NCBI GenBank assembly: GCA_000716465.1
Contig: JNWL01000058.1
Location: forward strand, 1 to 33,170
Direction of reading: 5' to 3'
DNA length: 33,170 nucleotides
From: Streptomyces bikiniensis
GTDB lineage: Bacteria; Actinomycetota; Actinomycetes; Streptomycetales; Streptomycetaceae
Below, piece by piece: positions 14,959 to 22,012 of this stretch. Within the stretch, counting starts at the first letter, position 1. Each line of letters starts with the position of its first letter. The position numbers and the translations under genes were made by a program. The notes beneath the pieces were generated by a model, which had not been told where the DNA came from, did no database searches, and saw only the letters and a program-made list of their open reading frames with translations.

Positions 14959-17055
14959 TCAGGGGAGGGCGGTGGCCCCGGTGGCCCCGGTGGGGGCGGT
15001 GGGGGCGGGAAAAGTGGTGAGGCCCGGGAGGGCGGAGGCGTCGGCGAGGCGGCCCGTGAGGCGTACCGGACCCGCCGCGGTGGTCCGGGCCGTCAGGAGC
15101 GGGCCGCGTGCGGCGGCGGTGACGGCGCCCTCCGCGGTGACGCCGGTCAGCCGGCGGCTGCCCGCCGCGAGCAGGTACCGCGCGCCCGACGGGGCCGTCC
15201 AGTACGTCCCCGCGAGGACGTGCTGCCCGAAGCGCCCGCACGCCGCCGTGTCCCGGAGTTCCGCCACGGGCCGGGGCGCGGGGTCACCCGGCGCCTCGAA
15301 GGAGACGGCCGCCCGGCCGCTCCCCTCCCAGGTCTCGACGCGGGAGCAGACCCACAGGGCCCGGCCCGCCCGCTCCGGCAGGGGCTGTTCGGCGTACTCC
15401 CAGCGGTTGACCGACCGGACCCCGGTGCCGTGCAGCGGCGCCAGGGAACAGGCCGAACGCGCCCAGGCCGCGAGCCCGCGTGCGCCGGTCGCCTCGCGGG
15501 GCGCGCGGGCCGGGGCGTCCGTGCCCGGCGGGGGCGTCCACGTGAGGTGCGCCGGGGTGAGTTCCCCGAGGTCCGCGAGGAGGAAGGCGTGGTCCTCCAC
15601 GATCCGGGTCGAGGAGCGGAGCTGGAGCGCGGTCGCGCCCGCGCACGCGCCGGGCGCACGCCCCGGGGTGTACGGGATGGGGGCGGTCACGCCGTCCGGG
15701 GTGACGTCCAGCGGGCGGGCGGCGGTGCCGGGCGCCCGGAGGTCCCGTACCGCCGCGTCGGCGATCCAGGGCGCGAGGAGGTACCGGGCCCGCCCGGCGG
15801 TGCGGGTGAGGACCACGGCGGCGCCGGTGGTGACGTCGGCGTCGTCGGTCCGCGCGAGGTCGAGGGCGGCGGGCCCGCGTCCGTCGCGGGGTTCGGCGTA
15901 CCGGGCGAGCCTGCGCCCGTCGTGCAGGAGCACCACGCCCGCGCCGTCGACCGGGCCGGCGAAGAGGAGCCGGGGCGGTTCGGCGGGCGGGGAGACGGAC
16001 GTGCCGGGGGTGGCGGTCCGCCGGACGCCGTCCCCGGCTCCCCGGGCCCACGTCTCCAGGGCCCGCCGGAGCAGGGCCGTGTCCCGCGTCCCGGCACCGC
16101 GCGCGGGCCAGGCGGTGAGGTCGACGCGCGAGGTGTCGGCCCAGCGGTCGGCGGGCGTGCGGAGGAGCGCGGCGGGGTCCGTCGTCCGGGCCCGGACGGA
16201 CGGGGAGGCGGCGGACTCCGGTTCCGTCCCGGCGCGGACCCCGGCGGTGACGGCGGCGCCCGCCGTGACGAGCAGCAGCGCACCGGCGAGGGCGGCGAGA
16301 CGGGCGCGCCGGCGGCGGCGCAGGAGGTCGGTGGGGCGGGTGTGGACGGTGCACGGGTCGAACTCGGCGCTGCGCAGGAGCGCCCCGACGTCGGTTCCGG
16401 ACGCCGCCTCGATCCGTTCGGCGGCGCGGAGGGCGGCGGCGGGGTCCGCCGCGCCCGCCGAGGCGAGGAGCCGGGCGGTCGCGTCGGCGGGGAGTCCTTC
16501 GAGGATCCGCAGGGCGAGCGCGGCCCGCGTTTCGGGGGCGGCCTCGGCCAGGGCCCGGTCGAGCGCGAGTTCGTCGGTTCCCCCGGCCCGGGGGAAGAGC
16601 CGCAGGCCGAGCACCAGGGGCAGTGGGGACGCGGGCGGGAAGCGGCGCGGCGGACGGAGCGCGGCGCGGACGACGGTCGCCCGCAGCCACGCGTGCGCGG
16701 GGCGCTCGCCGGAGCGCTGCCCGGGCAGGGAGGCCCCGGCGGGCGGTGCCTCGGCCCCGTGCGTCCCGGCCCCGTGCGTCCCGGCCTTGTGCGTCCCGGC
16801 CCCGTATGTCTCGGCCCCGGGTGTCCCGGCCTTGTGCGTCCCGGGTTTCGGCCGACGGGCCGCCTCCGTCAGGGAGTTCTGCACGAGGGCGTGGGCGGCG
16901 AGGACGCGGCGGTGGCGGCCGAGCGCGGGCGGCAGGACGAGGTGGGCGAGCCGTACGAGCGCGGGGTAGTGCTCGACGAGCGCGGCCTCGGCGGCCTCGC
17001 GGGCGGGGCGGTGGGCGGATATCGCGGAGCCGGGAAGGGCGTGACGGGAGGGCAT
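14959..17055 (-). CDS. Large single-span membrane protein, sigma-factor-like N-terminus, function unknown
   Basis: 698 aa. Residues about 20-60 (VEHYPALVRLAHLVLPPALG) resemble the helical N-terminus of SigE-like ECF sigma factors, and a helical region around 170-240 has a region-4 flavour (LALRILEGLPADATARLLAS), but the usual DNA-binding motifs are not clear. An Arg cluster (LLRRRRRARL) precedes one membrane segment (ALAGALLLVTAGAAVTAG, about 250-270), so the long C-terminal part, with scattered Cys (ACAGAT, RSACSL, WVCSR, DTAACG), is predicted outside the cell. Start is ATG 17055; a TTG nine bases upstream is less likely. Ends tail to tail with the XRE-cupin gene. I do not recognise a specific function. 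Confidence 0.75.
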   Translation of the reverse strand: MPSRHALPGSAISAHRPAREAAEAALVEHYPALVRLAHLVLPPALGRHRRVLAAHALVQNSLTEAARRPKPGTHKAGTPGAETYGAGTHKAGTHGAGTHGAEAPPAGASLPGQRSGERPAHAWLRATVVRAALRPPRRFPPASPLPLVLGLRLFPRAGGTDELALDRALAEAAPETRAALALRILEGLPADATARLLASAGAADPAAALRAAERIEAASGTDVGALLRSAEFDPCTVHTRPTDLLRRRRRARLAALAGALLLVTAGAAVTAGVRAGTEPESAASPSVRARTTDPAALLRTPADRWADTSRVDLTAWPARGAGTRDTALLRRALETWARGAGDGVRRTATPGTSVSPPAEPPRLLFAGPVDGAGVVLLHDGRRLARYAEPRDGRGPAALDLARTDDADVTTGAAVVLTRTAGRARYLLAPWIADAAVRDLRAPGTAARPLDVTPDGVTAPIPYTPGRAPGACAGATALQLRSSTRIVEDHAFLLADLGELTPAHLTWTPPPGTDAPARAPREATGARGLAAWARSACSLAPLHGTGVRSVNRWEYAEQPLPERAGRALWVCSRVETWEGSGRAAVSFEAPGDPAPRPVAELRDTAACGRFGQHVLAGTYWTAPSGARYLLAAGSRRLTGVTAEGAVTAAARGPLLTARTTAAGPVRLTGRLADASALPGLTTFPAPTAPTGATGATALP
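16755..16844 (-). repeat. 15-bp minisatellite, six units, inside the large membrane protein gene
   Basis: Six consecutive 15-bp units start at 16755, 16770, 16785, 16800, 16815 and 16830; third and sixth units are identical. They encode pentapeptides of the form GTHGA/GTHKA/GTPGA, forming a His/Thr/Gly linker between the N-terminal helices and the rest. The period keeps the reading frame. Confidence 0.9.
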
Positions 17056-17315
17056 GCCCGGCAAACGAGTCCGGCGGTCCCGGCGTCACTCCGCGTCCGT
17101 GGCGGGTCCACGCCTCCGGTGCGGCGCGGTACGGCGCGGCGGTGGACACGTGAGCGGGCACGGGAACGGGACCACCGGCCCCAAGTCCCGGTGGTCCCGC
17201 ACGTGAGTGCCCTTCGGACGTACCGCGTGGCGCGCGCGTGGGGTCCGATCCCGTTCGGTCCCGCCCGCGGCCGCTCCCGCCGCGGGCCACGCGCGCGTGA
17301 CGCCCGTGCCGGCGC
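17056..17315. other. Intergenic region containing one strong hairpin
   Basis: 260 bases between the fasciclin gene stop and the next gene's start, both on the minus strand. Apart from the terminator-like hairpin at 17167-17199 I see no gene. A promoter for the downstream gene should lie in 17056-17160, but no clear boxes were found. Confidence 0.5.
17167..17199 (-). terminator. Hairpin downstream of the fasciclin gene
   Basis: CGGGACCACCGG and CCGGTGGTCCCG form a perfect 12-bp stem around a 9-base loop. There is no T run, which is common for Streptomyces terminators. It lies about 115 bases after the fasciclin stop. Confidence 0.65.
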
Positions 17316-17972
17316 CTACTTGGGCATGAGGACGGTGTCGACGATGTAGACGGTCGCGTTGGCCGTGGGGACGTTGCCGCAGACGACCTTCGAGGAGTCG
17401 TTGACCGTGTACTCCTCGCCGGAGCCCTTCGTGGTGAGCGTGCCCTTCTGGAGGGTCTCGAAGGTGCCGTTCTCCAGCTGCTTCGGGGCCAGCTTCTCCC
17501 CCACCACGTGGTACGTGAGGATCTTGGTGAGCATGTCCTTGTCGGCCAGGACCTTGTCCAGGTCGGCCTTCGGGATCTTCGCGAAGGCGTCGTTGGTGGG
17601 CGCGAACACCGTGATGTTCTGGGCGTTGTTGAGGGTGTCGACCAGGCCGGCCTGCTTGACGGCGGTCACCAGGGTGGACAGGGCCGGGTTGTTCGAGGCG
17701 GCCGTGGCGACGGGGTCCTTCGCCATGCCGTCGAACGAACCTGCGCCCTCCTTGGGCACACCGGCACAGGCCGGGCCGAACGGGCCGTCGGGCGCCATGT
17801 CCGCGTCGGCGGGGGCCGAGGAGGCGGTCTCCTGCGCGGGGGCGCTGGAGGCCGGGGCCCCGGCACCGGAGGCCTCGTCCTTTCCGGAGTCCGAGCAGGC
17901 GGCCAGGGAGAAGGGCAGCACGGCCGCGGCGGCCACGGCGACGGCGGCGCGGCGGATGCGGGAAGTGGTCAT
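17316..17972 (-). CDS. Fasciclin (FAS1) domain lipoprotein
   Basis: 218 aa. Signal peptide with lipobox LAAC (about 22-25), an Ala/Ser/Pro-rich linker, then one FAS1 domain from about residue 85: NPALSTLVTAVKQAGLVDTL, NITVFAPTNDAFAKIP, ILTYHVVGEKL and the closing VYIVDTVLMP. FAS1 proteins are cell-surface adhesion or matrix proteins; the closest analogues in function are mycobacterial MPT70/MPT83, which are controlled by SigK. Start ATG 17972 has AAGGGG 8 bases upstream; the in-frame GTG at 18032 would bury the signal peptide. A SigK-type promoter lies about 145 bases upstream, matching the one ahead of the sigK-like gene in this window. Confidence 0.92.
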   Translation of the reverse strand: MTTSRIRRAAVAVAAAAVLPFSLAACSDSGKDEASGAGAPASSAPAQETASSAPADADMAPDGPFGPACAGVPKEGAGSFDGMAKDPVATAASNNPALSTLVTAVKQAGLVDTLNNAQNITVFAPTNDAFAKIPKADLDKVLADKDMLTKILTYHVVGEKLAPKQLENGTFETLQKGTLTTKGSGEEYTVNDSSKVVCGNVPTANATVYIVDTVLMPK

Positions 17973-18029
17973 GGGAGGAACCCCTTTGGTCCGGATGCGT
18001 AGAGGACTGCGCACGTGTGAAGGAGACGG

Positions 18030-18057
18030 CACCGCCTCCCCGGCGGGGAGGACGGTG
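18030..18057 (-). promoter_or_regulatory. Hairpin in the fasciclin mRNA leader
   Basis: CACCGCCTCCCC pairs with GGGGAGG-A-CGGTG: a 12-bp stem with one bulged A and a 3-base loop. It lies in the predicted 5' leader, 58 bases before the start codon. Role unknown; it could stabilise the message or act in attenuation. Confidence 0.5.
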
Positions 18058-18113
18058 GCGCGCCCGGGCCGTCCGCGGCGAATCGCTCACTTCCGGCCCT
18101 GCTGTCACGGGTG

Positions 18114-18141
18114 ATTCGGAGCCGGGCGCCGACCGGATGGG
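18114..18141 (-). promoter_or_regulatory. SigK-type promoter candidate for the fasciclin gene
   Basis: On the minus strand CCATCC (18141-18136) is followed after 15 bases by CCGAATC (18120-18114). From memory this matches the -35 and -10 elements reported for Mycobacterium SigK. The expected start of transcription is near 18106, giving a leader of about 130 bases. Confidence 0.6.
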
Positions 18142-18198
18142 TCCGGACGGGGCTTTCACCCGTTCGAGTGAGAAAAGGGCCGCGCGTTAGGGTGTGGG

Positions 18199-18912
18199 GT
18201 GCTTCCCCGGACCCTCCCCGCCCACCCGTCCCTCGCCGACGCCGTCCTCCTCGGCCACACGGAGCGGGGGCGGGAGTGGCCGCTCCTCGTCTGGGCCCCG
18301 GGACCGGGCGTGCGGATGGTGTCGAGCGCGGTGCTCGGCGGGGGCATCGGCGAGCGGGAGTGGGTGGTCAACGCCCAGGTGCCGCCCGGTTACGACCGGC
18401 TCGACCCCGTCGCCCACCTCCGCGCACTCGCCTCGGACGCGGGGCTCTCCGGTCCGGGCGTGGGGCTCATGACGGCGGCCTCGGTCGCGGACCGGCGCCA
18501 CGCGGTGGACGGCGGCGCGCACGCCGTGGTCACGGCCGGGATCGGGGTACGGGGCTGGGCCGCCGCCCCGGGCGCCGGCGGGGTCGCCGTCCCGCACCCC
18601 GGGACGATCAACATCATCGTGTCGCTGCCCGTGCCCCTGACGGACGCGGCCCTCGTGAACGCGGTGGCCACCGCCACCGAGGCGAAGACGCAGGCCCTGG
18701 TCGAGCTGGGGGCCGACGCCTCCGGCACCCCGACGGACGCCGTCTGCGTGGCCGTGCCCGTTTCCACCGGGTCCTCCTCCGGGCCCTCCGCCGAGCCGTT
18801 CGCCGGCCCGCGGTCGCTCTGGGGCGCCCGGCTCGCCCGCGCCGTGCACCGGGCGACCCGGGAGGCCTGCGCGGGGCAGCTGGCCGCCGAGCGCACCGGT
18901 CCTGCCGCCTGA
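18199..18912 (+). CDS. cbiZ: Adenosylcobinamide amidohydrolase (CbiZ family)
   Basis: 237 aa. CbiZ removes the aminopropanol tail of adenosylcobinamide to give adenosylcobyric acid, letting the cell rebuild cobalamin from scavenged precursors. Hallmarks visible: AVLGGGIGEREWVVNAQV (44-61), MTAAS (91-95), HPGTINIIVS (133-142), EAKTQAL (161-167) and SGTPTDAV (175-182). The start is GTG 18199 with no clear ribosome binding site; TAGGGT about 6 bases upstream could be a -10 box of a leaderless message. Only 38 bases separate it from the B12-binding LitR-like gene on the same strand, which ties cobalamin supply to cobalamin-dependent regulation. No cobalamin riboswitch was found upstream. Confidence 0.9.
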   Translation: MLPRTLPAHPSLADAVLLGHTERGREWPLLVWAPGPGVRMVSSAVLGGGIGEREWVVNAQVPPGYDRLDPVAHLRALASDAGLSGPGVGLMTAASVADRRHAVDGGAHAVVTAGIGVRGWAAAPGAGGVAVPHPGTINIIVSLPVPLTDAALVNAVATATEAKTQALVELGADASGTPTDAVCVAVPVSTGSSSGPSAEPFAGPRSLWGARLARAVHRATREACAGQLAAERTGPAA

Positions 18913-18917
18913 GACAC

Positions 18918-18938
18918 ACTCGCGTCGATCGTGCGTCG
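18918..18938 (+). promoter_or_regulatory. 21-bp motif upstream of litR, copy 1
   Basis: Begins ACTCGC and ends GTGCGTCG. It matches the copy at 21947-21967 at 18 of 21 positions. It is followed directly by TAATCT (18939-18944), a good -10 box placed to give a leaderless litR message, so the motif covers the -35 and spacer. Likely an operator (LitR or another regulator) or an ECF-type promoter element. Confidence 0.5.
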
Positions 18939-18950
18939 TAATCTGGCCGC

Positions 18951-20006
18951 ATGAACGATTCGACGACGTACGGCCTCACCACCGGCGCGGTGGCGCGGCG
19001 CCTCGGGGTGTCGCCCACCACCCTGCGCTCGTGGGACCGGCGGTACGGGATCGGCCCCGCCGCCCGCGAGGACGGCCGGCACCGGCGGTGGGCCCCGGAG
19101 GACGTCGCGATGCTGGAGGAGATGTGCCGGCTGACGGCCTCGGGCGCCCCTCCGGCCGAAGCGGCGCGGATCGCGCGGACGGGCAGGACGGGGGGTCCGG
19201 GCGCGGCTCTCGACACGCCTCCGAGGACGCGGGCCCGGCCCTCGCAGCCGGCCCCGGGGCCGGTGGGCGAGCGGGAGGGACCGGGCCCCGGAGGGCCGAG
19301 ACCCGCCCGGCAGCCCGGATCCGGCAACGGGCTTCCGCTCGGTGACGTGCGGCTGGAGTGCCGGGGGCTCGCGCGGGCCGCCGTACGGCTCGACGGCCCC
19401 GCCCTGGACGTCCTGCTCCGGGACGCCGTCGCGGACCACGGGCTCGTCACCGCCTGGGAGGAGGTGATGGCCCCGACCCTGCACGCGGTGGGGCGCAAGT
19501 GGGAGTCGTCCGGGGACCGCTACGTCGAGGTGGAGCACCTGCTGTCCTGGCACGTGTCGACCGCGCTCCGGCAGGTCGTGCCCGCCGGGCACCGCTCGAT
19601 GGCCCCGGTGCCGCCGGTGCTCCTGGCGTGCGTGCCCGGAGAGCAGCACACCCTGCCCCTGGAGGCGCTGGCGGCGGGCCTCTCCGAACGCGGCCTGCCG
19701 ACCCGGATGTTCGGCGCGGCCGTCCCCGCCGAGGCGCTCGACGCCGCCGTGCGGCGCATGGGCCCGGCCGCGGTCGTGCTCTGGTCGCAGGCGCGGTCCA
19801 CCGCGAACCACGCCCTCGCCCGGCACGTCGCCGGGAGCTCGTTCGGCGTGAAGGGGGCGCGGACGCGCCCGCTGATGCTCCTGGCCGGTCCCGGCTGGGC
19901 GGGCCGGACCCCGGAGCCGGGGACGCTGCGTCCGGGCGGTCTGCGGGAGGCGCTCGACGCGCTCTCCCGCCACCAGGCCGGTGGAGGGGCCGCTTCCCCG
20001 GGGTGA
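18951..20006 (+). CDS. LitR/CarH-like MerR regulator with B12-binding domain
   Basis: 351 aa. N-terminal MerR helix-turn-helix (TTGAVARRLGVSPTTLRSWD, then RRYGI and GRHRRWAPEDV), a low-complexity Pro/Gly/Arg linker (about 78-128), then a four-helix bundle and Rossmann domain. LitR/CarH proteins bind adenosylcobalamin, repress in the dark and release DNA when light breaks the cofactor. Cofactor residues visible: W184, E195-H196 and H233 in GEQHTLP, the probable lower axial ligand. Two departures: the Trp-to-EH spacing is one residue longer than the CarH Wx9EH, and the Gly after the ligand His is Pro. ATG 18951 is probably leaderless. Context fits: CbiZ upstream, photolyase and ECF sigma factor nearby. 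Confidence 0.85.
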   Translation: MNDSTTYGLTTGAVARRLGVSPTTLRSWDRRYGIGPAAREDGRHRRWAPEDVAMLEEMCRLTASGAPPAEAARIARTGRTGGPGAALDTPPRTRARPSQPAPGPVGEREGPGPGGPRPARQPGSGNGLPLGDVRLECRGLARAAVRLDGPALDVLLRDAVADHGLVTAWEEVMAPTLHAVGRKWESSGDRYVEVEHLLSWHVSTALRQVVPAGHRSMAPVPPVLLACVPGEQHTLPLEALAAGLSERGLPTRMFGAAVPAEALDAAVRRMGPAAVVLWSQARSTANHALARHVAGSSFGVKGARTRPLMLLAGPGWAGRTPEPGTLRPGGLREALDALSRHQAGGGAASPG

Positions 20007-20040
20007 CGGGACGCCTCCCGGCGCGGCGGGACGCGCTTCC

Positions 20041-20127
20041 CCCGTACGACGGGGCACGTTCCGCCCGTACGACGGGGTGCTCCGCCCGTACGACGGGGCG
20101 TTTCGCCCTCGCGACGGGCTGCGGGGC
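20041..20127. repeat. Tandem repeat of 21-23 bp, four units, between convergent genes
   Basis: Units start at 20041, 20064, 20085 and 20106. The first three share CCCGTACGACGGGG and the fourth is degraded (CCCTCGCGACGGG). The core contains the palindrome CGTACG. It occupies most of the gap between the litR-like stop and the hydrolase stop, where a terminator would be expected. Confidence 0.85.
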
Positions 20128-20141
20128 CGGGGCCGGCGGTC

Positions 20142-20798
20142 TCAGCCGTGCGACAGGAGCGCCGCCGTGAGTTCGGCCGCCCGGCGGTGCCAGAGGTCCG
20201 CGCCCCGGAGCATGGCGTGCCCGCCGGTCCGCATCGGGATGCCCACCGCGTCGGCCCCCGCCGCCCTGGCCCTGCGGACGAAGTCCCAGGACTCGCGGGC
20301 GGAGGTGACGCGGTCGGTCTCGTCGTGGAGCAGGTAGAGGCGCCGTCCGCCGAGGTGCTCGACGGGTTCGTCGGGCGGGCACCAGGGCGCGAGGGCGACG
20401 ACCCCGCGTACGGCCGGGTCGCCGGCGGCCCGGAGCGCGGCGCGGCCGCCCATGGAGTGGCCGAGGAGCACGACGGGCACGGGCCCGATCCGTTCCCGGA
20501 GGTCGCCCAGGGCGGTCGCGGCGTCCCGGGCGGCGTCGGCGCGCGTCCCGTTCCAGCCGCGGTGGCGGTAGCGGACCTCGGCGACGAGGACGCTCCGGCC
20601 CCGGACGGCACGGGTCACGGCGGCGGCGAAGGGGCGCATGCGCAGCGCGGGGAGGTTGAGGGCGGGCGGCGGCTCGGGCCCGTCGGCGCGGCCGCCGTGG
20701 AGCAGCAGGACGGCCGCGGTGGGGGCGGCGGGCGCGGCGGGGACGCTGCGGACGAGGAGGGCGCCGGGGGCGGCGCGCCGGACACGGCAGACGTTCAC
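20142..20798 (-). CDS. Small alpha/beta hydrolase
   Basis: 218 aa from GTG 20798. Visible catalytic set: nucleophile elbow GHSMGG, an Asp in LLHDETDRV and a His in RTGGHAML, with an oxyanion-type LLLHGGRADG block near the N-terminus. The layout is that of dienelactone-hydrolase or lysophospholipase-like esterases. The substrate is unknown. The frame is open further upstream but those residues are low-complexity and lack family similarity, so I start at the GTG that brings the first strand to the N-terminus. Same strand as the ECF gene, 364 bases downstream of it. Confidence 0.8.
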   Translation of the reverse strand: MNVCRVRRAAPGALLVRSVPAAPAAPTAAVLLLHGGRADGPEPPPALNLPALRMRPFAAAVTRAVRGRSVLVAEVRYRHRGWNGTRADAARDAATALGDLRERIGPVPVVLLGHSMGGRAALRAAGDPAVRGVVALAPWCPPDEPVEHLGGRRLYLLHDETDRVTSARESWDFVRRARAAGADAVGIPMRTGGHAMLRGADLWHRRAAELTAALLSHG

Positions 20799-21162
20799 CG
20801 CGGGGCCGCCCCGTCCGCGCGCCGGTGCGGCGGCCGGGGTGGGAACCCGCTCGCGCGGGCCTCGGGGGCCGCGTGTCCGGGCCGCTGTGCCATGGGGCCT
20901 CCAGGAGTCGCTTGCCGCGCCCCCGGACGAGCGGTCCGCTCGTGACGAACGCTCGCGAGGAGGGAGACGGCCGTGAGGGTCGCAGTCTGCCAGGCCCCGC
21001 GGCCCGTCGGGTACGGGCTCCACCGGACGGGAAGGCCCCGGGGCGGTCCGGGTGCCGGACGCGCGGCCGTCCGGGGCGGGGGCGGGGCGGTCCGGGAGCG
21101 CGGTCCGCGCGGAAGGCGGGCCTCGCCCGGGGCGTAGAACGTCAGGTCGCCCGGGGCCGGTC
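20799..21162. other. 364-base gap without a supported gene
   Basis: Lies between the ECF sigma factor stop and the chosen hydrolase start. Open frames here are Arg/Pro-rich and look like high-GC shadows. Part could belong to a longer hydrolase N-terminus. No repeat or clear promoter was recognised. Confidence 0.4.
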
Positions 21163-21873
21163 TCAGGCGGCGGCCGCCCCGCCGCCGGGCGCCCTGCCGA
21201 CCGCCTCGCCCGCGGCGGCTTCGGCGACGGCCAGGCTGCGGCGCATCCGCTGGAGGCCCCGGCGCGCGTGGCTCTTGACGGTGCCGAGGGGCAGGCCCGT
21301 CCGGTCGGCGATCTGCGTCTGCGTCAGGTCCCCGAAGAACGCCAGGGCCAGGACGTCGCGCTGGACGCGCGGCAGGCGCGCGAGTTCGCGGGTGACCACG
21401 ATCCGGTCGAGGACGTGCTCGGGACCCTCCCCGGTGCCGTCGGACGGGGGCAGGGCCGCTCCGGCGGCGGCGACGAGGTCGAGCCGGCGGGTACGGGCGG
21501 TGAGGGCGTCGGCGATCTTCCGCCGGGTGATGCCGACGAGCCAGGCGGGCACGGAACCGCGCTCGGGGCGGTATCCGGCGCGGCCGCGCCAGGCGGCCAG
21601 GAAGACCTGCTGGGTGACGTCCTCGGCCTCGCGCGGGTCGCCCAGGGCACGGGAAGCGAGGGTGTGCACGAGGCGGGCCCAGCGGTGGTGGGCGAGGACC
21701 AGGCAGCGCTCGTCGCCCTGGACGAGCCCCCGGCCGATCTCCGCGTCGGAGAGGGCGTCCGGCCCGCCGGAGGGGGCGCCCGGCCCCTCGGAGAGGAGGC
21801 TCGGCCCGCCGGAGAGGGCACCCGGTCCCTCGACGGGGGTGGGGCGGCGGACGGCTGTACGGGCTGCGTTCAT
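21163..21873 (-). CDS. ECF RNA polymerase sigma factor (LitS-like by context)
   Basis: 236 aa. After a Gly/Pro/Ser-rich tail of about 40 residues with a repeated SGGP/EGPGA pattern come region 2 (RALGDPREAEDVTQQVFLAA, WRGRAGYRPERGSVPAWL) and region 4 (LARLPRVQRDVLALAFFGDL, TQTQIADRTGLPLGTVKSHA). The ATG at 21873 has a strong GAGGAG 7-8 bases upstream. No anti-sigma gene is adjacent. In S. coelicolor the ECF factor LitS works with LitR to switch on photolyase and carotenoid genes; here the gene lies just downstream of a photolyase and within 2 kb of a LitR-like gene, so a LitS-like job is plausible but is inferred from context, not from signature residues. Confidence 0.88.
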   Translation of the reverse strand: MNAARTAVRRPTPVEGPGALSGGPSLLSEGPGAPSGGPDALSDAEIGRGLVQGDERCLVLAHHRWARLVHTLASRALGDPREAEDVTQQVFLAAWRGRAGYRPERGSVPAWLVGITRRKIADALTARTRRLDLVAAAGAALPPSDGTGEGPEHVLDRIVVTRELARLPRVQRDVLALAFFGDLTQTQIADRTGLPLGTVKSHARRGLQRMRRSLAVAEAAAGEAVGRAPGGGAAAA

Positions 21874-21946
21874 GGCGAAGCTCCTCCTCGCCGGGGCTCC
21901 GTGCCCTCGGTTCCTCCACCCTCCGGCCGAGGAGCGAGACGAAACA

Positions 21947-21967
21947 ACTCGCATCGTTTGTGCGTCG
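21947..21967 (+). promoter_or_regulatory. 21-bp motif upstream of the ECF gene, copy 2
   Basis: Begins ACTCGC and ends GTGCGTCG, 18 of 21 identical to the copy before litR. It lies 74 bases upstream of the ECF start codon and is in the opposite orientation relative to the gene. An operator working in either direction would fit; a strictly directional promoter element would not. Confidence 0.5.
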
Positions 21968-22012
21968 CCTTTCACTTTCGACGCGCCGAATCCCGTTCCG
22001 CCCGCTCCTCCC

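Noticed and set aside
11522..15241. A minus-strand open frame of 1239 codons joining the permease to upstream sequence
   Set aside because: Only the section from GTG 12901 encodes the NCS2 permease. The upstream part is antisense or out-of-frame to the arylsulfotransferase-like and XRE-cupin genes and has no family resemblance.
18033..18198. Cobalamin riboswitch ahead of cbiZ
   Set aside because: No B12-box-like sequence (GCCACTG core) or suitable structure was seen on the plus strand in this short region.
20041..20127. CRISPR array
   Set aside because: The units are 21-23 bp with no unique spacers between them and no cas genes nearby; it is a plain tandem repeat.
21983..21992. Another SigK-like -10 element (CCGAATC)
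   Set aside because: The CCATCC partner is missing at the right distance and the orientation would drive antisense transcription into the photolyase gene.
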